From positions 1 to 7,745 of the forward strand of contig NZ_SVET01000030.1 in the NCBI RefSeq assembly GCF_015057245.1: 7,745 nt of DNA, in the 5' to 3' direction. The notes under the pieces are model-generated. The model had not been told where the DNA came from and did not search any database. It saw nothing but the letters and a program-made list of their open reading frames with translations. The first letter of the stretch is position 1; each line of letters opens with the position of its first letter. The stretch is from Pseudobutyrivibrio ruminis (GTDB lineage Bacteria; Bacillota; Clostridia; Lachnospirales; Lachnospiraceae). A program made the translations under genes and the position numbers. Shown piece by piece: positions 1-6,815 of this stretch.

Positions 1-178
1 CTTTATGAGTTTCATCATTTGCAAATGCTTCAAATGATTTGATTAAATCATCTGACATTTCAAGAAACTCGTTATAAGCCTTTTGACATTCATCAAAATA
101 ACTTCTTAGTGCTGCTACATCCCACTCTATATCAACTTCGCCTACTTCTATGTTCCCCTTCTCGTCTGCGTATGGCAT
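1..178 (-). CDS. Partial small helical protein, probably LXG/WXG-type type VII secretion substrate or partner (N-terminus only)
   Basis: The reading frame opens with ATG at 178-176 and is still open at the left edge, so only the first 60 residues are visible (begins MPYADEKGNIEVGEVDIEW). The start is well supported: AGGGAG at 191-186 lies 7 bases upstream and begins directly after the yukD stop codon, so the two genes are probably co-translated. After a short acidic lead of about 16 residues the chain becomes one long amphipathic helix (DVAALRSYFDECQ, then YNEFLEMSDDLIKSFEAF) ending in ANDETHK plus a codon beginning with G. A long helix opening with a D-hydrophobic-L pattern and ending in a turn near a Gly codon resembles the first helix of LXG domains, where the turn carries the L-x-G motif, and more loosely that of WXG100 proteins. 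No W-x-G motif is present in the visible part. Position right after essC and yukD supports a type VII role. Full length, and any toxin domain, lie outside the window. The family call is inference. Confidence 0.6.
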   Translation of the reverse strand, partial: MPYADEKGNIEVGEVDIEWDVAALRSYFDECQKAYNEFLEMSDDLIKSFEAFANDETHK

Positions 179-185
179 AATAAAT

Positions 186-191
186 CTCCCT
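186..191 (-). promoter_or_regulatory. Ribosome binding site of the left-edge helical protein
   Basis: AGGGAG on the minus strand abuts the TAA stop of yukD (194-192) and sits 7 bases before the ATG at 178. This optimal spacing fixes the start of the short, truncated gene that follows and suggests translational coupling to yukD. Confidence 0.75.
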
Positions 192-434
192 TTACTGTGC
201 AAAAATTGTAGTACCTGTTCTAATTCCAAGCTCAGAAATTGTCATATCCCCTTTGATTAAGGCTATTGGATTTTCTGAGCGCATATAAAAACCTTTCGCA
301 TTTACTTCATCTACACCTAAATCAAAAGCAACATTTAGTCCATGAAGCAATTCATCCGCTGTTATACTGGTTGGAATCTCTACGTCTATTGTTTTTCCTG
401 CATTATTAAACATTATGATAATTGTATCTCGCAT
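192..434 (-). CDS. yukD: Ubiquitin-like type VII secretion component YukD/EsaB
   Basis: This 80-residue protein has the beta-grasp (ubiquitin-like) pattern of the YukD/EsaB family. An opening strand DTIIIMFNNAGKTIDVEIP is followed by a helix (SITADELLHGLNVAFDL), a middle strand (KGFYMRSENPIALI), and the closing DMTISELGIRTGTTIFAQ, which corresponds to the ubiquitin 'L-x-x-x-G-I-x-x-G-x-x-L' region. YukD/EsaB is a small cytoplasmic accessory of firmicute type VII secretion. In known systems it is required for or modulates export, and it is not known to be conjugated to proteins. The frame is also open from a TTG at 446, giving 84 residues. I prefer the ATG at 434 because GGGTG at 444-440 is correctly placed for it and because 80 residues matches the family. 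It begins 12 bases after the essC stop and ends 13 bases before the next gene, so all three genes are surely one transcript. Confidence 0.9.
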   Translation of the reverse strand: MRDTIIIMFNNAGKTIDVEIPTSITADELLHGLNVAFDLGVDEVNAKGFYMRSENPIALIKGDMTISELGIRTGTTIFAQ

Positions 435-439
435 TTTTT

Positions 440-444
440 CACCC
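440..444 (-). promoter_or_regulatory. Ribosome binding site deciding the yukD start
   Basis: GGGTG on the minus strand lies 5 bases before the ATG at 434. It overlaps the alternative TTG codon (446-444), which itself has no good purine-rich site at normal spacing. This favours the 80-residue over the 84-residue form of YukD. Confidence 0.55.
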
Positions 445-446
445 AA

Positions 447-3400
447 TTATTCCATAGTTTTTAATCTTATAATCTTGCCCTCTTTAGTGTAATATGCATC
501 GCCCTTTGCATTTTCTTTTTTAATCTGCCTAATAGCTTGTGCTGGAATATTTACAAGCTTGATATTTTTCAAATCCTCGAAGAATAGCATGTTTCCTCTG
601 TTTCTTACATCTAATAGGATTTGATTAGATCCTGCAGCCAATGCAATATTTGGCAAATTTGTAAAGATAAAACTTATTTTGCAGTTTGCATATGCACTTA
701 TTATCTGCAAATATTCTTGCTTTAGTTCAGCATGGCTATTAATTACATCTGCAGCCTTTGAATCATTGAATACCACTACTATCAATGGTTCATTCTCAAG
801 ACTTTCATTTCTTTCAAGTATCTCTTTACGATTAATAGCTGTTTGACGCAATGATTCCATGATATCAACTAATTCCATAGAATTATCTGTGTAGTCTTGG
901 ATGGCTAATGCATCACACACAGCCTTCAATGATCCCTTTACATCATCTATAACAGTCAGCTTTATTGCATTGCTTCCTGCTTCTGTTGCCATCTTTTTAA
1001 GTATGTATCTAACATACGAATCACGTCCAAGCTCATCTCTACCATAGATTCCAGTTACAACATTTTCCAAAATATTGTTATATACTGGCTCTACATTTGA
1101 GTAGGCCAAACCTACAACCAAATTGTAATCCTTGATTTTTGTTGAACCGAATCTGCTGCTCCAATACTCATCATTAAGTGTTGGAGGGATAAACTTAACA
1201 GCTTCAGCTGTACTTTCACCATACTTATCATTACAAGCCTGAATAAACTCATTAATCTTTGATAAACGTTCGACCTCTTTACCCATTGAAAATGCCAAGT
1301 ATGTTTGGAATTCCATAACTTCATTATCAATTTTGATAAGACCTCTACCTGGATTTTCATCAGGCTGCATTTTGCATCTATCAAGTAATTCAGAATACTG
1401 GCCTCGCTCGTTGCAGTTCATTGCTATCTTTGTCGAAAAGTTGGTTAGAAGTTTGTATCCTATTCCTGACATCTGCTGATTTGTTACAACTATAGAAATG
1501 CCCAGCGCAACTCCATCTCGACATATTTTTATGAACTGAGCTTCTATTTCAGGGTAAGTCTCTCTAAAAGCGGTGTAATTTTCAAGGAATACTACGATTT
1601 GTGGTAAATCTTTATTTCCAGCTTCTTTATAAGCTCCAAAAGAACTTAATCCTATTGTGGAAAGAATTTCACGTCGTTCATCTATCTTCTTTTGCAACAT
1701 TTCGATAAAGTTCTTTAGCTTTTCATCTTCCGCTAAAGTTACTACCGCACCAACATGATTTAGCTTTGAAAAAGCTTTTAGTGCCATCGATGCAAAATCT
1801 AATATATAAATATTTACCTCTGATGGAGAATACTGACTAGCCAATCCATAAATGAGGTTTTGAACCAAATATGTTTTACCTGCCAATGAGGCACCAAGTA
1901 TAAACACATGGCTTTGTGTTAAATTCAAAATTAGCTCATTCTGTGACTGCCTTGCTGGGTCATCGTATATACCAACTGGTAAAGCAACATCACTTCCTTC
2001 AACTTTTATCTTAGAAGGATATTCAATGATTTCTGAAAGAGGTGGTAAACAGATTTCCTGTAGTTTCTTAATCTTTTCTTCCTTGCAATAATCATCAATA
2101 TATTTAACAATTGCATCTAATTCAGTAACAGTATTATCATTTTGCTCAGGTTTCTGTGAATAAACTACTGTTTTACGTCCTGCTAAATCAACCTTTGAAA
2201 TTTCAAACTTCTTGATGGCTTTCACCTTGCCATCTGAAATATATGCGCCACTGTATGCAGACTGAAACAGCTCAAAGATTTCATTATTACCTACTTGGAG
2301 ATATGCTCTACCTGGCTCTCTGATTTCTGCAGCAAGTGGTGACTTCAATACTTCATTACTATCTGATTTATCTTGAACTTTCAGACATAGCTTAAACTTG
2401 GAATTACTCCAAATCTGGTCATTTACAACACCTGCTGGCTTCTGGGTTGCCAGTATCAGATGCACACCCAAGCTTCGTCCTATACGTGCAGCACTTATAA
2501 GTTCCTTCATAAATTCCGGCTGTTCGCTCTTAAGCTCTGCAAACTCATCCACTATCAATATCAAATGTGGTAATGGCGTTGGTGTAACTCCTTCTTTGAA
2601 TAGTTTTATATAATCATCAATCCTATTCACATCATATTTTGCAAAAAGTTCCTGTCTTTTTATTAACTCAGCCTTAATAGACATCAATGATCTATTAATT
2701 TGCTTACCATCAATATTGGTGATTGCTCCATTTAAGTGTGGCAAGCTTCTGAACTGATTTGCCATACCACCACCTTTAAAATCGATGATAATAAAACTAA
2801 CTTCGTATGGATGAAACAATGTGGCCATTGAAAGAATATATGTCTGCAAAATTTCAGATTTACCTGAACCTGTTGTACCTGCAACAAGTCCATGTGGACC
2901 ATGATACTTTTCATGTATATCAAGATATACCACTTCACCACCTGACTTTACACCTAATGGTGCTGCCATGCTGCTATAGACTTTTGATTCATTCCATCTA
3001 TCTTTAAGGGATATATCCTCAACCTTCTTTACATCAAGCAACTCGTACAGTGAGATATTCTTTCTTAAATCACTTTCCAAAGTTGGTTCTTTGATATATA
3101 TAGGTGCAAGTTTATTAGAGCATTGCTCTGCAATTTCTTTACTAATATGGGTATATGTAAAGTCTTGTAATTCTGTGCCATCTGATAAATCTTGTATGAA
3201 ACCTTGGAAATTGTCATCATCCAAAAATACCCCCAGCTCACAAGCTTTATTCAAAAATTCCTCTTTCTCCTCAAAGAAAAGAAATGTAAATCCAAGACTT
3301 CTAGCGACCTCAAAATATTTGCTAACTGGATGATCTGATAAACGTTCTGAACGAAACGCAAATACGATATAGTCCGGCAGTTCTTCTATCTGCTCTTTTT

Positions 3401-4697
3401 TTAATCCCTCTCGTTTAGATATTTCCGAATACAAATTACCTAATACACTTTTAGCACTTTCGTCATCATACATTACATTGCGCATACCTGTATTTTCATC
3501 AAATGTATTAGGTAACCATCTAACCCATTCTAAGTATGGTGCATAGACTTCATCTAACAAAAAAATCATTTTTACATCTGTAAATGATTCTTGACCAGCT
3601 ATAGTCAAAATCACATTTTTCATCATGTGATACAGTTTTGTCCTATTTCCAATGAAACCTATTGCATTGACCTTTCCAATAGGTAATGTTACTGGCATAT
3701 CTGCAATATACTCATACTTATCATGAAGATATTCCGGATAGTCTATCAAATCATCATATACATGCAGATACTCCTGTTTTTTATACTCTACTTGAAGCTG
3801 GGATTTTACATTTCCTGTACCAATTCGAACATCCAAGTAGTCCTCATGAGATTTTTGTTTTTCAAAAAGATTAGGTGAAAAAGACTGAATCCTATCAATT
3901 GTTTCTTCTATTGATGGGTTTCTCTTAGTCATTATAAGCTTTTCTTCTGCTCTGGCTTTCTGTATATCTGCTTCCTTCTTTTCTATATAAGCAGCATATT
4001 TTTTTACTCTTTCTTTTGTCTTCTTCTTATAATCTTTGCCGTTATCGAAGTATGTCCATACAGACATGGCTGCTCCTACAAGCATAGTTGCAGCAAAATA
4101 AATGATGTACATAATACCGCCGCGCATCATTCTACTTCTTATAAATATCATCAATAAAAATGACACTACAACCGGTGTTAATGTCATCAATAAATTTCTT
4201 TTTGGCTCTTGTGGTGGTGTTTCCGGATTTAACACTTCCAGTTTTTCATCAGGGAGTTCATAAAGATATCTAGCATTTCTGTAGAATTCAGGATACACCA
4301 TCGCTTTTCCTGACTCGGACAGATCTTTATTAGGAAACTGTGTTTTGATTCTATAAGCCATTGATGTTTTAATGGTGTATTCTTCAAAAAAAAAAGATAC
4401 GTTTCCTACAGTCAAAAAACTATTTATTTTAAGCGCATTTACACCTGATTCTGCTTCTACACCATTGATATAGTATTTAAAGCTATCGCTCTCGCAGTTA
4501 GCTTCAAAACCATCTTTTGTTCTTTGAATTCTTATCTCTACACATGATTCTTCATCACATAAAAAAGAAATATCACTTCTAGAGGTATTACCTATGACAA
4601 AATCATTTCTACCCACTGTACTGATTTCCATGTCATAGGTTACCTTTGCATTTCTTATTCTTCTGCCTTCTGTATTATTTGTTATTCCCGCTTCCAA
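447..4697 (-). CDS. essC: Type VII secretion motor ATPase EssC (FtsK/SpoIIIE family)
   Basis: This 1416-residue protein powers type VIIb secretion at the membrane. Domains in order: a forkhead-associated-like region (about 20-110); two membrane segments (about 169-187 and 194-216) flanked by basic residues; a charged helical stalk (220-260); a linker domain (about 270-560); then three P-loop ATPase modules. Module 1 is intact: Walker A GTTGSGKS (607-614), Walker B LILIVDEFAE (712-721), and the family block ILATQKPAGVVNDQIWSNSK. Module 2 keeps Walker A GASLAGKT (935-942), but its Walker B reads VVFLEN with no Asp. Module 3 has GRDELGRD (1219-1226) at the P-loop position, lacking the Lys and Ser/Thr, and VVFND (1308-1312) at Walker B. 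Staphylococcal EssC is somewhat longer with two FHA domains; only one fits before the membrane here. The start is TTG: CGGAG lies 8 bases upstream and an in-frame TAA at 4703-4701 blocks any longer form, the next option being ATG at codon 22. Module 3 normally binds substrate signals. Confidence 0.96.
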   Translation of the reverse strand: MEAGITNNTEGRRIRNAKVTYDMEISTVGRNDFVIGNTSRSDISFLCDEESCVEIRIQRTKDGFEANCESDSFKYYINGVEAESGVNALKINSFLTVGNVSFFFEEYTIKTSMAYRIKTQFPNKDLSESGKAMVYPEFYRNARYLYELPDEKLEVLNPETPPQEPKRNLLMTLTPVVVSFLLMIFIRSRMMRGGIMYIIYFAATMLVGAAMSVWTYFDNGKDYKKKTKERVKKYAAYIEKKEADIQKARAEEKLIMTKRNPSIEETIDRIQSFSPNLFEKQKSHEDYLDVRIGTGNVKSQLQVEYKKQEYLHVYDDLIDYPEYLHDKYEYIADMPVTLPIGKVNAIGFIGNRTKLYHMMKNVILTIAGQESFTDVKMIFLLDEVYAPYLEWVRWLPNTFDENTGMRNVMYDDESAKSVLGNLYSEISKREGLKKEQIEELPDYIVFAFRSERLSDHPVSKYFEVARSLGFTFLFFEEKEEFLNKACELGVFLDDDNFQGFIQDLSDGTELQDFTYTHISKEIAEQCSNKLAPIYIKEPTLESDLRKNISLYELLDVKKVEDISLKDRWNESKVYSSMAAPLGVKSGGEVVYLDIHEKYHGPHGLVAGTTGSGKSEILQTYILSMATLFHPYEVSFIIIDFKGGGMANQFRSLPHLNGAITNIDGKQINRSLMSIKAELIKRQELFAKYDVNRIDDYIKLFKEGVTPTPLPHLILIVDEFAELKSEQPEFMKELISAARIGRSLGVHLILATQKPAGVVNDQIWSNSKFKLCLKVQDKSDSNEVLKSPLAAEIREPGRAYLQVGNNEIFELFQSAYSGAYISDGKVKAIKKFEISKVDLAGRKTVVYSQKPEQNDNTVTELDAIVKYIDDYCKEEKIKKLQEICLPPLSEIIEYPSKIKVEGSDVALPVGIYDDPARQSQNELILNLTQSHVFILGASLAGKTYLVQNLIYGLASQYSPSEVNIYILDFASMALKAFSKLNHVGAVVTLAEDEKLKNFIEMLQKKIDERREILSTIGLSSFGAYKEAGNKDLPQIVVFLENYTAFRETYPEIEAQFIKICRDGVALGISIVVTNQQMSGIGYKLLTNFSTKIAMNCNERGQYSELLDRCKMQPDENPGRGLIKIDNEVMEFQTYLAFSMGKEVERLSKINEFIQACNDKYGESTAEAVKFIPPTLNDEYWSSRFGSTKIKDYNLVVGLAYSNVEPVYNNILENVVTGIYGRDELGRDSYVRYILKKMATEAGSNAIKLTVIDDVKGSLKAVCDALAIQDYTDNSMELVDIMESLRQTAINRKEILERNESLENEPLIVVVFNDSKAADVINSHAELKQEYLQIISAYANCKISFIFTNLPNIALAAGSNQILLDVRNRGNMLFFEDLKNIKLVNIPAQAIRQIKKENAKGDAYYTKEGKIIRLKTME
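4386..4395. repeat. Homopolymer of ten A (ten T in the coding strand) inside essC
   Basis: Ten consecutive A on the plus strand form a T10 run in the coding strand. It covers the last base of a Ser codon (residue 101) and three Phe codons (102-104) in the FHA-like region of EssC. The frame is intact here. Tracts of this length are prone to slippage, and a one-base change would end EssC before its membrane segments. Confidence 0.9.
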
Positions 4698-4705
4698 TCT
4701 TTATT

Positions 4706-4710
4706 CTCCG
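4706..4710 (-). promoter_or_regulatory. Ribosome binding site for the TTG start of essC
   Basis: CGGAG on the minus strand is followed by 8 bases and then TTG at 4697-4695. Because TAA at 4703-4701 is in frame between this site and the TTG, the gene must begin at the TTG or further downstream. No comparable site was noticed for ATG codon 22. Confidence 0.7.
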
Positions 4711-4740
4711 TTTTAATTTATTTATGTCTAATTGCAAAGC

Positions 4741-4768
4741 TCAGCCAAAAGCTCTACGTTTTAGCTGA
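4741..4768 (-). promoter_or_regulatory. Stem-loop between the membrane-protein gene and essC
   Basis: On the minus strand, arm TCAGCTAAAA pairs with TTTTGGCTGA (ten pairs, one of them G-U) around the 8-base loop CGTAGAGC. It lies 12 bases after the stop of the 255-residue gene and 30 bases before the essC ribosome binding site. Neither strand shows a U-run directly after the stem, so it is not a standard intrinsic terminator. It could be a weak attenuator, an RNA-processing boundary separating toxin/immunity from export genes, or a 5' stabilising hairpin if essC has its own promoter. Confidence 0.55.
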
Positions 4769-4796
4769 TATTATCCCTATTCATACTCTAAGACAA
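4768..4796 (-). promoter_or_regulatory. Weak candidate sigma-A promoter for the essC part of the locus
   Basis: On the minus strand TTGTCT (4796-4791, 4 of 6 to consensus) is followed after 17 bases by TAATAT (4773-4768, 4 of 6). An alternative -10, GATAAT (4775-4770, 5 of 6), would give a 15-base spacer. The -35 lies inside the last codons of the upstream gene. The expected start point falls inside the upstream arm of the stem-loop, which argues somewhat against the two working together. Such matches are common by chance in AT-rich DNA. Confidence 0.25.
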
Positions 4797-5548
4797 AGTA
4801 ATACACTCCATAGCATGTAGTATGCAAAAACTATTAAGATTCTCTCTACTTGTACACAGTCTCTTTTGTTATTCTCATAACACAAATCATTATCACAAGA
4901 TATGTATCTTGCATATCGCGTATTAAATCCCTTGTTTTTTATAAATTCGATACAACTTTTTACTTCTTCCGGATACTTGTTCTGTTTTGAAAAGATTTGC
5001 ATTAAATAAAATTGTCTTGGAATCTCATACAAATTGTTTGCACTGGTCAAATCATCAAGCTTTGCAACAGCACTATCATATTCTTCTTTATATATGTCTA
5101 ATAATATAGGGCTGTAATTAGAAATAAAAAAATTATTCGAACCATTCAATTCCACAAGCATTCTTTCTATGTCATTTACTGATTCTTCACTCGTGCCGAA
5201 AACATATTGCTCTACGTTTATAAACAAAATTTGTTCATTATTTCTTAGCATTTCTCTTGGTGATAAAAAACTTAGAGTTCCTATTAATGAGGCATATTTT
5301 TTACTGTTCTTTGCCAACAGTAAACTCAAATACTCATCAAGATTACCATTGTTATAAACATAATCTAGAATTATCCAATTCCATCCATATCTTCTATATA
5401 GCAAGCTACAAACACCAAAAAAAGCCACATGTAAAACAATTATAATAATACTTCCAACTTTTATTGCTTCTATTATCCCAATCAATAACAAGATTATAGA
5501 TACTGCAAATACAATCTTGTATTGTAAATATGCTTTATTCATTGTCAT
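4781..5548 (-). CDS. Three-pass membrane protein with TPR-like middle, short paralogue; candidate immunity protein
   Basis: I recognise no named family for this 255-residue protein. Two hydrophobic segments lie at about 11-29 and 31-50, followed by YRRYGW, whose basic residues suggest the following region is cytoplasmic. Residues 55-232 are helical; 150-215 (DIYKEEYDSAVAKLDDL and onward) looks like degenerate TPR helices. A third membrane segment (about 235-253) nearly ends the chain. Three Cys (218, 223, 231) cluster just before it. By hand alignment about 19 of 65 residues match the preceding gene across the YDSA block to the NTR/HTR block, so the two are diverged tandem copies; this one lacks the other's exported tail. 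AGGGAG begins right after the upstream stop, 11 bases before the ATG at 5548, so the genes are coupled. Position behind an Rhs toxin suggests immunity; a structural or accessory role in type VII secretion is the alternative. Confidence 0.85.
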   Translation of the reverse strand: MTMNKAYLQYKIVFAVSIILLLIGIIEAIKVGSIIIIVLHVAFFGVCSLLYRRYGWNWIILDYVYNNGNLDEYLSLLLAKNSKKYASLIGTLSFLSPREMLRNNEQILFINVEQYVFGTSEESVNDIERMLVELNGSNNFFISNYSPILLDIYKEEYDSAVAKLDDLTSANNLYEIPRQFYLMQIFSKQNKYPEEVKSCIEFIKNKGFNTRYARYISCDNDLCYENNKRDCVQVERILIVFAYYMLWSVLLCLRV

Positions 5549-5565
5549 TTTCTATCATTCTCCCT

Positions 5566-6792
5566 CTACTCAACTGTAACCAAATAATATAATTCATTGT
5601 TTACAGTTTTACTTTCTATTGATTCTACCTGTATATTCCTAATTACATTTTGGTCCAGCGAATCACCTTTTGTAATTATTATTTCAGGCTTATAATTTGT
5701 TCCTTTGTAAAAACTTCCGTTAATCAGTACAATTGTTGATGAATTAAAAAAACTATCATTCCGATCTTCCTTTATATTTTTATCAACATGCCTTTTTTTA
5801 ATAGTGTAACCATGGTCATTCTTACAATAATTACAATATAAAATACTATCATTGTATGAATAGATGCTAACTCCTTGGCCATCATAATAACTTTCAGTTA
5901 TCAAATAAAGATTGCTCTCATTATCCCCATACTCCCACTTAAGCGCTTCTTGTACAGAAGAATACTGATGGTTACACATTACCAGTACTACAACCAAATA
6001 CAGAACTGTGGCAACCATAAGCGACCACATCGCAATACTACTTTGTCCTTTTGTATCTGACTCTATTCCCAGCCATTTTTGAAATCTAGTGTGTCCACCG
6101 CATGTCTTAAAATGTACAAAGCACGAATCAGCTTTATCTATATCGCCTATCTGCTTATACACAATTCCTTTGTGATAAATTCTCCACGTCTCATTGAGCT
6201 TTCCTTTGGAAACATTCTCATCTATAGCTGCTAAAGCTGAATCATATTGCTTGTTATAGTAACTCTGGTAAAAATCAAAATAGGCATGAAATTTCTTTAC
6301 GACATCATTATCTTTTTTCTTACAGTTCTTATATGCCTCTAATAATCCTTGAATACGTAGAAATGCCTCTGGGTACATATCATTTTCTATATCGTTTTCT
6401 TTAATCAGCTTTTTATCCAACTTATAAAACTCATATGACAGTTTTTGTTCCAAAGGCAGGGCGTTATTTTTGATGTAATCTGCTATTCTTTCATCCTCTT
6501 CGCACCATAATAAAGCATTGAATAGATCTGCCTTTTCTTGTAAATATAGCCTTTTTTTCTTACTATAAAAATCAATTATATTTTCCAGATTCATTTTTTC
6601 AGTAAACTGCTTTTGCATGTATACATGCATTGCCTTATATGAACCTATAAATAATATTAATGCAGAGAGTATTGTTACTCCTACTAATAAAACATTATTG
6701 TAAAAACGTAAAATGCTTATTATTGCTATGAGCAATGAACCGCTCATAATTATGTCTCTAATATATAGTGTCTGTTGAATTTTATTCTTCAT
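5566..6792 (-). CDS. Three-pass membrane protein with TPR-like middle and exported C-terminal domain; candidate immunity protein for the Rhs toxin
   Basis: This 408-residue protein belongs to no family I recognise. Membrane segments lie at about 13-29, 33-53 and 253-273. The first two form a hairpin followed by YKAMHVYMQKQ, suggesting that the helical stretch 60-245 is cytoplasmic. Within it, 170-245 (YQSYYNKQYDSALAAID, then KGIVYKQIGDIDKADSCF) reads like TPR helices. After segment three, residues 275-408 should face outside and are strand-rich, with a YCNYC pair (Cys 320 and 323). The frame also opens at TTG 6828, overlapping the toxin gene. I prefer ATG 6792, because the paralogous next gene starts at the matching place relative to its membrane hairpin and GAAGGGA (6810-6804) precedes it, at a rather long 11 bases. 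It starts 23 bases after the toxin stop. Immunity is inferred from that position; nothing catalytic is visible. Confidence 0.85.
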   Translation of the reverse strand: MKNKIQQTLYIRDIIMSGSLLIAIISILRFYNNVLLVGVTILSALILFIGSYKAMHVYMQKQFTEKMNLENIIDFYSKKKRLYLQEKADLFNALLWCEEDERIADYIKNNALPLEQKLSYEFYKLDKKLIKENDIENDMYPEAFLRIQGLLEAYKNCKKKDNDVVKKFHAYFDFYQSYYNKQYDSALAAIDENVSKGKLNETWRIYHKGIVYKQIGDIDKADSCFVHFKTCGGHTRFQKWLGIESDTKGQSSIAMWSLMVATVLYLVVVLVMCNHQYSSVQEALKWEYGDNESNLYLITESYYDGQGVSIYSYNDSILYCNYCKNDHGYTIKKRHVDKNIKEDRNDSFFNSSTIVLINGSFYKGTNYKPEIIITKGDSLDQNVIRNIQVESIESKTVNNELYYLVTVE

Positions 6793-6803
6793 AATATCTA
6801 TAT

Positions 6804-6810
6804 TCCCTTC
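6804..6810 (-). promoter_or_regulatory. Ribosome binding site deciding the start of the 408-residue membrane protein
   Basis: GAAGGGA on the minus strand lies 11 bases before ATG 6792 and downstream of the rival TTG at 6828, so it can serve only the ATG. The spacing is on the long side, but the paralogous next gene also has an 11-base gap after its AGGGAG. Confidence 0.5.
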
Positions 6811-6815
6811 TATTC

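Noticed and set aside
1..178. Calling the left-edge gene a WXG100 protein (EsxA-like)
   Set aside because: No W-x-G motif is visible in 60 residues, and the acidic lead before the helix is longer than usual; only a general LXG/WXG-like helical call is supported.
1112..1384. Open frame of 90 codons on the minus strand inside essC
   Set aside because: It lies wholly in another frame of essC, whose product is conserved and domain-complete here; no ribosome binding site or recognisable protein pattern was noticed. The other short frames inside essC, the membrane-protein genes and the Rhs gene were dropped for the same reason.
4741..4768. Stem-loop as a rho-independent terminator
   Set aside because: The base after the stem on the minus strand begins GCTTTGC and on the plus strand TATTATCC; neither is a U-run, and the stem is AT-rich near the loop.
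5818..5840. YCNYC in the exported domain as a zinc ribbon
   Set aside because: Only one CxxC pair with no second Cys/His pair at a typical distance; a disulfide is equally possible, so no metal site is claimed.
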